Notes under the pieces: generated by a model | Told to the model about the DNA's origin: nothing | Database searches by the model: none | Seen by the model: the letters and a program-made list of their open reading frames with translations, nothing else | NCBI GenBank assembly: GCA_002352055.1 | Contig: DEHS01000031.1 | Location: 14,993 to 50,368, forward strand | Source: Legionellaceae bacterium UBA2794 | GTDB taxonomy: Bacteria; Pseudomonadota; Gammaproteobacteria; Legionellales; Legionellaceae | DNA length: 35,376 nt | Direction: 5' to 3' | Shown here: piece by piece, positions 16,126 to 23,827 of the stretch | Position numbering within the stretch: position 1 is the first letter of the stretch | Layout of the letters: the number at the start of each line of letters is the position of its first letter | Translations under genes and position numbers: made by a program

Positions 16126-16611
16126 ATGGAAAAAGTAGACTTAACAAAACAGTTCTCTTACCGTTTACGTGATGCAATGATTTCGGCTGGTTTCAATTCA
16201 CAACGCTCTCCTTCTGGTGTATGCATTCATAAATTAGCAGAGATTACGGGTTACTCGCTGCAGATTTGTCGAAAATATTTGCGAGGAGAAGCCATCCCTG
16301 AACCGTTCAAATTGGTTGATGTTGCAGCACAACTTCACGTATCTCCGGGTTGGTTATTATTTGGGGATTGCCATAATAATATTGACGTTGGTCAAAATAA
16401 AGTAACACTGACCAAAAACCTACTTCGCTATCTGTTTACTAGTGCCGGAGCACTATACAATGGCGAGTTATTGGAACAGGAGGTCCCTGATTTTTTAATG
16501 GACTTGATTAATGATATTAATCAAATTAATGCGAATGAAGAGCAATCAAAAAAAATAATAGATTTGGCAATCGCTTCTGTGAAGCACTTTAGCCACCGTC
16601 ATGGAAAATAA
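16126..16611 (+). CDS. XRE-like helix-turn-helix transcriptional regulator
   Basis: 161-residue protein. Residues about 12-81 form a lambda-repressor-like HTH domain: FSYRLRDAMISAGF, CIHKLAEITGYSLQICRKYL (helices 2 and 3), then FKLVDVAAQLHVSPGWLLFGD, the typical end of such domains. The C-terminal half (about 95-160) is helical, without a recognised domain, and may dimerise or bind a ligand or partner. No strong ribosome binding site precedes the ATG. Divergent from the predicted small RNA across an inverted repeat, and followed 14 bases later by a sensor-like gene, so the pair may be co-transcribed. The target is inferred only from position. Confidence 0.8.
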   Translation: MEKVDLTKQFSYRLRDAMISAGFNSQRSPSGVCIHKLAEITGYSLQICRKYLRGEAIPEPFKLVDVAAQLHVSPGWLLFGDCHNNIDVGQNKVTLTKNLLRYLFTSAGALYNGELLEQEVPDFLMDLINDINQINANEEQSKKIIDLAIASVKHFSHRHGK

Positions 16612-16625
16612 AATAAGAAGCATGT

Positions 16626-17156
16626 ATGGAAAACAAACATAATAAGATAATACTCCACCCCCAAATCCTTGAAGTTCTCTTTGCATTTAAAAGTAAAGTG
16701 TCGACAGTATTCAATGATGTTATTGGTATTCATGAGATTGATCATATAGCCATAACCCGAATTAATCAGCAAAATGAATTGCTTAGCTTATCCTCCACAC
16801 CTGCATTAGAGTTTAATTTATTCAGCAGTTCACTTTGGCATTACGACAAAACCTATGACCCTCAATGGTTCCATTTATGCTCTCAAAGTTATTGGCCCAC
16901 GCTATATCATGAAAGTCGTTATGATGAATTATATTATCTCAAGCAAATTAAACATGGCCTTCCTGTTGGCATATCTATTGCGACTAAAATGGATAATAAC
17001 TTTGTCATATATTCTTTAGCTAGTAACAAAGCTTGCGACCAGACTCAGGAGATCTTCTCTAATCAGCAGGAAGATTTTCTCAAGATTGGTCAGTATTGTT
17101 CTAATTTACTGGATCCATTATTTGCCCACAGTGATAATTTATGTTCTCAGTTTTAG
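16626..17156 (+). CDS. Protein resembling a LuxR-type sensor domain without its HTH
   Basis: 176 residues, soluble, no signal peptide. The central part (about 38-133) has the look of the N-terminal ligand domain of Legionella LuxR-family regulators: IDHIAITRINQQNELLSLSS, DELYYLKQIKHGLPVGISIA and NNFVIYSLASN. The LuxR C-terminal HTH (about 60 residues) is absent; the frame ends soon after the domain with a normal stop. It may have lost DNA binding, or it may act through the HTH protein encoded just upstream. The family assignment comes from motif memory and is not certain. The ribosome binding site is weak (AAGAAG, seven bases before the ATG). Confidence 0.65.
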   Translation: MENKHNKIILHPQILEVLFAFKSKVSTVFNDVIGIHEIDHIAITRINQQNELLSLSSTPALEFNLFSSSLWHYDKTYDPQWFHLCSQSYWPTLYHESRYDELYYLKQIKHGLPVGISIATKMDNNFVIYSLASNKACDQTQEIFSNQQEDFLKIGQYCSNLLDPLFAHSDNLCSQF

Positions 17157-17255
17157 AGTATAACGTTTCATGCATAAAGGACCGTTGTCCTAAGAAGCGT
17201 AGTTTCTCGTGGCACAAATGATTCGAGGATTAAGTTTACAACGACATTAAAAAAC

Positions 17256-17588
17256 TTAAAATTGATCTTTTAATTGATTTATTTGATTGACCTGCTCAGA
17301 AAGTTGATGCGTAAATTCCTTAATTTCGGAACTATCATATACCTCTTTAGTGCTTTCTGAATGGGCGAGAGTGACCAAAATCCCTATTCCTTCCAGGGCT
17401 TTATCTATTTCTTCAGCAACAAGGCTTAGTTTTTCGGTATAATTATTAGTCAAATCCTCAGGATTCCAGGACAAATTTTTTAATTTAGCTTCAATTTCCG
17501 CTTTTAAACCTCTCAATTTTTGATCCAGTTTAATAATATTTGCCCGCGCGTCACTGTCAATATTATTTATAAATGAATTCGGGTGCAT
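17256..17588 (-). CDS. Small helical hypothetical protein
   Basis: 110 residues from ATG 17588, with GGAG six bases upstream; a TTG four codons earlier would overlap that site. Soluble, no cysteines, almost entirely helical by composition, with Asn/Lys/Glu/Leu-rich heptad-like stretches (about 14-36 and 80-110: EIKEFTHQLSEQVNQINQLK). I do not recognise the family. Convergent with the LuxR-like gene; about 100 bases lie between them without a clear terminator. Confidence 0.6.
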   Translation of the reverse strand: MHPNSFINNIDSDARANIIKLDQKLRGLKAEIEAKLKNLSWNPEDLTNNYTEKLSLVAEEIDKALEGIGILVTLAHSESTKEVYDSSEIKEFTHQLSEQVNQINQLKDQF

Positions 17589-17690
17589 ATTAATCTCCAA
17601 GATACCTTATATTTATTTTAGCTTAACTCAAACCTTTCGTCATTTGTTCCAATAGTGTTATCATTGTTTTTTTTAAAAACAGTGTATCTT

Positions 17691-18320
17691 ATGTTACTCC
17701 ATTACCTCTTTATTATAGGAATTTGCGTTGAAGCAGTTACCGGCGCTTTAGCCGCTGGGCGAAAAAAAATGGATTTCTTTGGGGTCATGTTAATTGCCTG
17801 CATAGCCGCTTTAGGTGGCGGGACGGTACGGGACGTATTATTTAATACCTATCCTTTAACCTGGGTTGCTCATCCGGAGTATTTACTTTATACCTCTATA
17901 TTTGCTTTCCTAACCATATTTATTGCGCATTCTCTAGTTAGAATTATGAAAATTTTTTTAATTCTCGATGCTCTAGGTTTGTCTGCTTTTGTAATAATAG
18001 GCACTCAAAAAGTTCTTTCGCATGGAATGTCTCCAGGGGTTGCAGTGATTAGCGGGATGCTTACAGGAATTTGCGGAGGAATGCTTCGAGATATCTTATG
18101 TAATGATATACCTTTAGTGTTACGTAAAGAGTTATATGCCGTAATCGCCCTTGCAGGCGCTATATTATTTATTTCACTTGATTATTTCGGCGTTCCGAAT
18201 AGCCTAAACATCATAATTACAATGCTGTGTATTTTTACTGCACGATTGATTGCCATTTTATTTCATATTCAAATACCTATATTTGATTATTCGGCAAGCT
18301 TACAAAAAAGGAAAAAATAA
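17691..18320 (+). CDS. YadS/TRIC-family inner membrane protein (UPF0126)
   Basis: Polytopic inner membrane protein made of two repeated halves of three helices each. The paired glycine-rich signatures ALGGGTVRDVLF and GICGGMLRDILC mark the family; the second is the repeat of the first. E. coli YadS and YicG belong here, and distant animal TRIC homologues are cation channels, so a channel or transport role is plausible but unproven. I start at ATG 17691 (209 residues; E. coli YadS is 207) rather than the GTG at 17655, which adds 12 residues without a ribosome binding site. Confidence 0.85.
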   Translation: MLLHYLFIIGICVEAVTGALAAGRKKMDFFGVMLIACIAALGGGTVRDVLFNTYPLTWVAHPEYLLYTSIFAFLTIFIAHSLVRIMKIFLILDALGLSAFVIIGTQKVLSHGMSPGVAVISGMLTGICGGMLRDILCNDIPLVLRKELYAVIALAGAILFISLDYFGVPNSLNIIITMLCIFTARLIAILFHIQIPIFDYSASLQKRKK

Positions 18321-18358
18321 GCTCATTTTCACCAGGAAAACAAGCTTACTATAAACAA

Positions 18359-18850
18359 TTAGGCTTCTTTTATTTCAACAATACTTACTTCTTCGACTGG
18401 AACATCACCATGGCCCATGCGTTGACCTGTTTTTACTTTTGCGATGGCATCAACAACATCCATTCCTTCAACCACTTCACCAAAAACACAATAACCAAAT
18501 CCTTGCGTATTATCCCCGTTGTAATTTAAAAACCCATTATCAGCCACGTTTATAAAAAATTGCGCTGTAGCTGAATGAGGATCCATGGTTCTGGCCATAG
18601 CAATAGTCCCACGCTTGTTTTGTTTGCCATTTTTAGCTTCATTTTTAACGGGTTCTTCTGTTGGTTTTTGTTCCATATTGGCATTTAGACCTCCGCCCTG
18701 GATCATAAAACCATCGATAACCCGGTGAAAGATAGTGTCATTATAAAAACCACTGCGAACGTAATTCAAAAAATTTTCCGTTGTCTTAGGAGTGTTTTCT
18801 TTATCTAATTCAACTTTTATATCGCCTTTAGAAGTGCTAATTACAACCAT
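18359..18850 (-). CDS. ppiB: Peptidyl-prolyl cis-trans isomerase B (cyclophilin)
   Basis: Cytoplasmic cyclophilin that speeds proline isomerisation. The active-site string FHRVIDGFMIQGGG is present, followed by GTIAMARTMDPHSATAQFFIN and GFGYCVFGEV. 163 residues (E. coli PpiB 164), with no signal peptide, which separates it from periplasmic PpiA. 16 bases after tgt, likely the end of a cytochrome c5-dsbB-tgt-ppiB transcript. Confidence 0.95.
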   Translation of the reverse strand: MVVISTSKGDIKVELDKENTPKTTENFLNYVRSGFYNDTIFHRVIDGFMIQGGGLNANMEQKPTEEPVKNEAKNGKQNKRGTIAMARTMDPHSATAQFFINVADNGFLNYNGDNTQGFGYCVFGEVVEGMDVVDAIAKVKTGQRMGHGDVPVEEVSIVEIKEA

Positions 18851-18866
18851 TATATCTCCTGTTATC

Positions 18867-20027
18867 TCAAATTTTGGGGGAACTCATTATCAAGTCGCGC
18901 ATTTTACCACAAACCATATGTAAAACGTGGATATTATGAATGCTTGCCAATGCTGTAAATAAATTAGCTTTTTGTTTAAATAAATGATGCAAATGAGATC
19001 GGGAATAATGACGACAAGTGTAACAATCACAACTTGCCATTATAGGGGATAAATCATTTGCAAAGCAGGACTTTTTAATTTGAATGCGTTCATGTTCATA
19101 CGCGCTGGAGAACCGCAACCAATCTCCATCCGCAACCAGCTCACCCGAATATAATGCCCCATGGCGTGCATTACGGGTTGGTGCCACGCAATCAAACATA
19201 TCAATCCCTTCGGCGACCACATCTAACAAATCTTGGGGTGACATACCTACCCCCATGGTGTAACGAGGCTTGTTTGGTGGTAAATAATCACGCACCCACC
19301 GAATTACATCCACGGTAGTTTGCATGTTGAATCCAATGGTTTCCCCACCGATTGCAATGCCGTCAGTATTCATGGATGCCACAAAATCGGCACTTTCCTT
19401 GCGCAAGTCTTCAAATATTCCACCCTGAACAATTCCAAATAGTGCTTGCTTATAGCCGTAACGGGAGTCAGGATATTCATGATGATAATTTATTGATTGC
19501 TTTAGCCATCGGTGTGTCCGCGTCATGATATGCGCTACTTCATCCTTAGTGCAACTATCTGGAGTACATTGATCAAAGGCCATAATAATATCAGCGCCGA
19601 TTATTTTTTGTGTCTCCAAAGACATCTCAGGTGTCATATGAATTAATCCGCCACTACCTGGTAACTTAAAATGCGCCCCTTTTTCATCTATAGTGCAAAT
19701 TTCCCTGTTCTTGGACAGACTAAAAACCTGAAACCCACCGCTGTCCGTGAGCATTGGTCCAAGCCAACCCATAAAATGATGCATACCCCCTGCTTGTTCA
19801 ATCACCTGCATCCCCGGGGCACATAACATATGATAGGTATTACCGCCTAAAATGATTTGACTGCCACTTTCATGTAACTCAACTGGAGTCATATTATTGA
19901 CCCCGGCTCTTGTTCCAACGGGCATAAACACCGGGGTAATGAACTCACCATGCGGTGTGGTAACCCGCGTTACACGTGCATTTGTGGCTGAATGTTCATA
20001 AAGCACTTCGCTCGAAAAGGTTTTCAT
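18867..20027 (-). CDS. tgt: tRNA-guanine transglycosylase
   Basis: Exchanges G34 of GUN-anticodon tRNAs for preQ1 in queuosine synthesis. TIM-barrel motifs: FMPVGT, LTDSGGFQVFSLS (catalytic Asp), FGIVQGG, GVGMSPQDLLDVV and DMFDCVAPTRNARHG (nucleophile Asp). The zinc site is CDCYTCRHYSRSHLHHL. I use ATG 20027 (MKTFSSEVL, about 386 residues; E. coli 375); a GTG ten codons upstream is the alternative and neither has a strong ribosome binding site. queH, acting later in the same pathway, lies at 31428. The more usual neighbours queA and yajC are not here. Confidence 0.95.
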   Translation of the reverse strand: MKTFSSEVLYEHSATNARVTRVTTPHGEFITPVFMPVGTRAGVNNMTPVELHESGSQIILGGNTYHMLCAPGMQVIEQAGGMHHFMGWLGPMLTDSGGFQVFSLSKNREICTIDEKGAHFKLPGSGGLIHMTPEMSLETQKIIGADIIMAFDQCTPDSCTKDEVAHIMTRTHRWLKQSINYHHEYPDSRYGYKQALFGIVQGGIFEDLRKESADFVASMNTDGIAIGGETIGFNMQTTVDVIRWVRDYLPPNKPRYTMGVGMSPQDLLDVVAEGIDMFDCVAPTRNARHGALYSGELVADGDWLRFSSAYEHERIQIKKSCFANDLSPIMASCDCYTCRHYSRSHLHHLFKQKANLFTALASIHNIHVLHMVCGKMRDLIMSSPKI

Positions 20028-20105
20028 TGACAGGTTTTCATTAATGGAGAGAATCACTCAAAAAAAGAGCAATAATAGCCAAGTCAAAGTAATTTTACCA
20101 GTAAA

Positions 20106-20597
20106 TTAACGGAATGAACGGGTTCTTGAGTATAAAAAAACACCCATAACCAGCATCACTAAAAAATACAAAGCACTCCAGCCTGCCATTGGTACTCCAA
20201 GGAAGACCCAGCTTTTTTCAGCACAATCGCCTGCGCCCCAAAATAAAGCATGAGCCACTGTCTGCCAGGGAAAATAACGAACCAAAACATCTAAGCCAGG
20301 CATGCATGCTGGTGCAGACTCAGCTGGAAGTGATTGCAACCATAATTGCCTTAGCGAAAAAAACAACCCTCCGCTAGCTATCACTACTTGTATCAATGAT
20401 ACCCAATGCGCTTTTCTCATGGTACCAAGACTTAATCCCAACAGTACAAGCAGCAAGAAAACACAAAGACGCTGCATTAAGCAAAGGGGACAAGGTTGCA
20501 TCCCTTCCACATATTGAAAATAAAATGAGGCAAATAATACAAAAGCGGTAATAATAACTAAAAAGAACTGAATTTTTTTAAAATTTATTTTACTCAT
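20106..20597 (-). CDS. dsbB: Disulfide bond formation protein B
   Basis: Four-helix inner membrane protein that reoxidises DsbA and passes electrons to quinone. Cys36 and Cys39 are in QPCPLCLMQR, and Cys98 and Cys125 (APACMPG ... GDCAEKSW) form the second pair. 163 residues, about the usual length. The ATG overlaps the stop of the cytochrome gene (ATGA), suggesting coupled translation. Confidence 0.94.
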   Translation of the reverse strand: MSKINFKKIQFFLVIITAFVLFASFYFQYVEGMQPCPLCLMQRLCVFLLLVLLGLSLGTMRKAHWVSLIQVVIASGGLFFSLRQLWLQSLPAESAPACMPGLDVLVRYFPWQTVAHALFWGAGDCAEKSWVFLGVPMAGWSALYFLVMLVMGVFLYSRTRSFR

Positions 20598-21013
20598 GAT
20601 TTAGGCAACATATATTGGATAGCCTCTTTAATATCTGCATCACTGCATTCGCCACAGGTACCTTTTGCAGGCATGGCGTTTAATCCTTTAATTGCAGACG
20701 CAGTCAGATCATCAATAGTCTTTCCTGCAAGCCGTGGTTTCCAATCCGCTGCATTTTGAAATTTAGGCGCTCCCGCCAACCCGTCACGATGACATACCAT
20801 GCAATATTGATCGTAAATGGCTTGTCCCGGTTTTTTCACTGCTGCCTTTTCAACCACTTGGGTTTCCTGTGTTACCGCTTTTTCACTTTCCTCCTGAATC
20901 CGTACTTTACCTGATGGTTGAATTCTTTGCTGAATTTGCTGCCTATCGAAATCTATAGCCGCATGCAGTGTAAAATGAAATACAGATAACAACATTACCC
21001 ATTTAAATCTCAT
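20594..21013 (-). CDS. Cytochrome c5-like monohaem c-type cytochrome
   Basis: Periplasmic electron carrier. N-terminal signal peptide (about 1-19, MRFKWVMLLSVFHFTLHAA), a charged Gln-rich linker, then a class I cytochrome domain with haem site CMVCH (71-75), axial Met114 in LNAMPAKG and the CGEC pair (120-123) typical of cytochrome c5. I start at ATG 21013, giving 139 residues with the signal peptide at the N-terminus; starts further upstream would put some 20 charged residues in front of it. It may pass electrons between complex III (petABC here) and an oxidase. Confidence 0.88.
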   Translation of the reverse strand: MRFKWVMLLSVFHFTLHAAIDFDRQQIQQRIQPSGKVRIQEESEKAVTQETQVVEKAAVKKPGQAIYDQYCMVCHRDGLAGAPKFQNAADWKPRLAGKTIDDLTASAIKGLNAMPAKGTCGECSDADIKEAIQYMLPKS

Positions 21014-21128
21014 GTTTTTATATTCCATCGTTGTGATTGAAAAATCATACCGTCTAGCCATGTTTTTTTCCAGCATGATTTTAGTAAAAGCAAAATTATA
21101 TGAACCAATGACAATTCAGGAGGCCTTC

Positions 21129-21167
21129 ATGAGTTTAAACCCATATAAATTCAAGCGAATATGGTAA
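21129..21167 (+). CDS. Possible 12-codon upstream ORF before lqsA
   Basis: Reads MSLNPYKFKRIW and ends with TAA. A perfect AGGAGG (21118-21123) sits five bases before its ATG, the best ribosome binding site in the neighbourhood. lqsA itself has none at a normal distance. A regulatory leader ORF is plausible; expression is not shown. Confidence 0.4.
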   Translation: MSLNPYKFKRIW

Positions 21168-21171
21168 ACTA

Positions 21172-21201
21172 ATGTTTAGGGGAATTTACATTAAGTCATG
21201 A
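21172..21201 (+). CDS. Possible 9-codon ORF overlapping the lqsA start
   Basis: ATG 21172 to TGA 21199-21201, reading MFRGIYIKS, with its TGA overlapping the lqsA ATG as ATGA. It begins five bases after the stop of the preceding mini ORF, so ribosomes could reinitiate from one to the next and reach lqsA. Its length allows chance. Confidence 0.25.
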   Translation: MFRGIYIKS

Positions 21202-22433
21202 TGGCTAATAAAAAATACAGTGCCGATATCAATCACTCCAGTTCGTTAGCGACACAACAGGTTCAAAACTATCCTGAATTTATAAACAAAGCACTAAACG
21301 ATTATCTAAATCGGGTGAGTCAATGGCAAGGGAAACATATACTCAATGGAAGAACGCCTGCACTCTCCTCACTGATATTTTCAAGTAATGATTATTTGAA
21401 TATCAGTCATCATCCTCAACTCATTACTGCGCAGATTGCAACCATGCAGGAATTCGGTAATGGCCAAATGCAATCAGGAATCTATTTAACCAATTGCAGT
21501 TCGTTGATCCAGGAATGCGAAAATCAATTCAGTCATTTTTTAAATTATCCCTCAAGTTTACTATCGCAATCAGGATGGTGTGCCAATGTGGGGTTGATTC
21601 AATCTTTAGCTCGACCGCATGTTCCTGTCTATTTGGATTTTTATGCCCATATGTCCTTTTGGGCAGGGGCTAAATCGGCAGGAGCCATCCCTATTCCATT
21701 TCAACACAATTCTGTTGAATCGTTGCAAAAACGTCTGGAGCGCCATGGTCCGGGAATCATTGCTGTTGATTCGGTATATAGTACTCTTGGAACCATAAGT
21801 CCGTTAAAAGAATACGTAAAACTTGCCAGGAATTATAATTGCCTCATTATCGTAGATGAATCGCATTCTCTGGGAACTCATGGTCCGCAAGGACGCGGTT
21901 TAGTTGCTGAGTTAGAGTTGGCGGAGGATGTGGATATCATTACCGCAAGTCTGGCTAAGGCTTTATCTGGTAGAGGCGGTCTGATTACCGGTAAAAAACA
22001 GTTAATTGAACTGATCCGATACACTTCGTTGCCTTCTATTTTCAGCTCTGCTCTGGCGCCACATGATCTGGCAGGATTTAATTCATCTATAGACGTTATA
22101 TTAAAAGAAGAATGGCGTAGAAAAAAATTACATTCCAATGCAAATTATTTTCGCGCCAATTTGCTAAGCCAGGGCTTTGATCTGTGCGGGAGCCAATCGC
22201 AGATAATACCGATCATGGCGGGAACTGAAGCAAACACTATTTGGCTACGTGACCAATTAGAGCAAGAAGATATTTTTGGCGCGATCTTTTGCGCGCCTGC
22301 CACCCCTAAAAATAAAACATTAATTCGCTTCTCGATAAACGCACATCATGAACAATCTGAATTAGATCGAGTAATAGAATGCTTCATAAGGTTAGCCCAT
22401 AAAAGGCCTGACATTCCATTTTTCAAAAGCTGA
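21198..22433 (+). CDS. lqsA: Quorum-sensing autoinducer synthase LqsA
   Basis: PLP-dependent acyl-CoA transferase of the alpha-oxoamine synthase family that makes the alpha-hydroxyketone signal LAI-1 (3-hydroxypentadecan-4-one in L. pneumophila). BioF/CqsA-like fold: FSSNDYLNISHHPQ, IIVDESHSLGTHG (Asp220, His223) and the PLP lysine Lys254 in ITASLAKALSGRGG. 411 residues. Family alone would leave BioF or Kbl open, but the adjacent lqsR, hdeD and lqsS fix the identity. Convergent with lqsR. Two tiny ORFs precede it and its own Shine-Dalgarno is poor (AGGGGA about 14 bases upstream). Confidence 0.93.
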   Translation: MMANKKYSADINHSSSLATQQVQNYPEFINKALNDYLNRVSQWQGKHILNGRTPALSSLIFSSNDYLNISHHPQLITAQIATMQEFGNGQMQSGIYLTNCSSLIQECENQFSHFLNYPSSLLSQSGWCANVGLIQSLARPHVPVYLDFYAHMSFWAGAKSAGAIPIPFQHNSVESLQKRLERHGPGIIAVDSVYSTLGTISPLKEYVKLARNYNCLIIVDESHSLGTHGPQGRGLVAELELAEDVDIITASLAKALSGRGGLITGKKQLIELIRYTSLPSIFSSALAPHDLAGFNSSIDVILKEEWRRKKLHSNANYFRANLLSQGFDLCGSQSQIIPIMAGTEANTIWLRDQLEQEDIFGAIFCAPATPKNKTLIRFSINAHHEQSELDRVIECFIRLAHKRPDIPFFKS

Positions 22434-22519
22434 GTATAGGATTGTACTAACCATTCAATGAAACGATAATGGGATTTAAATAAGTCAAAAAATTACCTGT
22501 TCTTTAAAAAAAAATTCCC

Positions 22520-23542
22520 TTACTGAAATAATTCCTCAGCATCAAGTGCCTCTAAATAGTGATGATAGGAAAGAATTTTATCCAGGCTTAAATCAAATAA
22601 TACAGAGCCTTCAACATAAGCATAATAATAAACATCATCTGAACTGAACTTTTGCGCAGGAATAAGACTATTCGCCCATTCATCCCAATGAGGAATAACT
22701 TGATTGGATTGCCAATAACAAGGAATTTTTTCCCGACTCATCAATTGATCTAACACTTCTTCAGAAGCGCCATTATCCAAAGCTAAATCATAATGTAATT
22801 TCATATCCGCTTCGTTTTTTACAATTAAAAAACTGATATTGGCATCATCATCAAGCATTAGAAACGTGCCTGAATTATCTGCGAGATAAAATTCGACTAT
22901 ACCCTTTTTGTTACATAAATCCCAAAAAAGTTGTGCAAATTTTTTATCATGTAAGCAACTGGGCGAGGTAATGGATAGCATGCGGACAATCATATCCGAC
23001 ATGGATTGATAATACTGTAACTGTAGGTCATGAATGCTTTTAGTGATTAGCCCGGCTACATCGGGATCACTTTTTTTAATATAACGATCGATTAATCCCT
23101 CATTAAATGCAGCAATAGCCAGTTTCTCATCAGCTTGGCCGGTAAGCAAAATCTTCTTAATATTAGAGTCTTCGATACGACGACAGAACTCCAACCCATC
23201 CATTCCGGGCATAGCATAGTCCACAATTACTACGGAAATTTCTGAAAATCGCTTTGGATTATATACTTCTGCATGAATTGCCGCCAAATCAAGATTGACG
23301 GTATGGTTAGTAAGCGGACAGTTCTTGGCCTCGGTATATTCAGTAATACAGCGCTGACTCAGCATCTCAAGCTCACCCCGTTTTTTGTGTATACAATTTA
23401 ATGCCTCAAATGGTGAGTCAAAAACCAGATAAGCTAGTCCTTCATCCAACTGCAAGACAAAATTCAATAAAAAATCACGACTGTCATCGACAAAAACAGC
23501 TGTGCTTGGAAAGTAACAGGTGGGTATAGAGAAATGATGCAT
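22520..23542 (-). CDS. lqsR: Quorum-sensing response regulator LqsR
   Basis: Response regulator of the Legionella Lqs system, linking alpha-hydroxyketone signalling to the transmissive phase and virulence. 340 residues. The receiver domain is at the N-terminus: FVDDSRDF (Asp19-Asp20), phospho-acceptor Asp108 in VVIVDYAMPGMDG, Thr134 in ILLTGQAD and Lys in RYIKKSD. It is stretched by about 45 residues between the first strand pair and Asp108. The C-terminal half (about 175-340) has no HTH or other familiar output domain, as known for LqsR. AGGAGGAG precedes the ATG but can be masked by a leader hairpin (23549-23609). Confidence 0.95.
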   Translation of the reverse strand: MHHFSIPTCYFPSTAVFVDDSRDFLLNFVLQLDEGLAYLVFDSPFEALNCIHKKRGELEMLSQRCITEYTEAKNCPLTNHTVNLDLAAIHAEVYNPKRFSEISVVIVDYAMPGMDGLEFCRRIEDSNIKKILLTGQADEKLAIAAFNEGLIDRYIKKSDPDVAGLITKSIHDLQLQYYQSMSDMIVRMLSITSPSCLHDKKFAQLFWDLCNKKGIVEFYLADNSGTFLMLDDDANISFLIVKNEADMKLHYDLALDNGASEEVLDQLMSREKIPCYWQSNQVIPHWDEWANSLIPAQKFSSDDVYYYAYVEGSVLFDLSLDKILSYHHYLEALDAEELFQ

Positions 23543-23548
23543 GGCTCC

Positions 23549-23609
23549 TCCTGAGCTAACGTTCCAATTTATTAACCCTGAACTCCTTGATAAATTGATT
23601 GGCTCAGGA
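23549..23609 (-). promoter_or_regulatory. lqsR leader: nested hairpin over the ribosome binding site, GGA in loop
   Basis: In the lqsR mRNA an outer perfect 8-bp stem TCCTGAGC (23609-23602) with GCTCAGGA (23556-23549) takes in part of the AGGAGGAG ribosome binding site. Inside it, CAATTTAT (23597-23590) pairs perfectly with ATAAATTG (23572-23565), leaving a 17-base loop that begins CAAGGAG. A GGA in a hairpin loop plus a GGA at the ribosome binding site is the classical two-site CsrA arrangement. Binding itself is inferred. Confidence 0.6.
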
Positions 23610-23722
23610 TTACAACTTGTTTATAAAATATCATAGTTGCCTACTTTAGCCAAATTATTTGCGTTTTATAGGCAGATATAAAGCGGCTCATTTTCTTTAA
23701 AGCGTTACATTATTCTTTCAAT

Positions 23723-23752
23723 TCGACAATTTTTAATAATTTGGTATATATT
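23723..23752 (+). promoter_or_regulatory. Probable hdeD promoter
   Basis: TCGACA (23723-23728), 18-base spacer, TATATT (23747-23752), each one base from consensus. It lies about 75 bases before the chosen hdeD ATG, which also argues against starts near 23741. Confidence 0.5.
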
Positions 23753-23827
23753 AAGAATATCCTTACATTGAAAGGATTATTTTCCAAACACACCTTACTC
23801 TCATTTGCTCAACTAACAAGGAATTGT

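Noticed and set aside
17182..17195. AGGAC-CGTT-GTCCT hairpin after the LuxR-like gene
   Set aside because: Only five pairs and no T run on either strand; not a convincing terminator.
21198..22433. Assignment as biotin BioF or glycine C-acetyltransferase Kbl
   Set aside because: Same fold family, but no bio or tdh genes are near; lqsR, hdeD and lqsS adjoin it.
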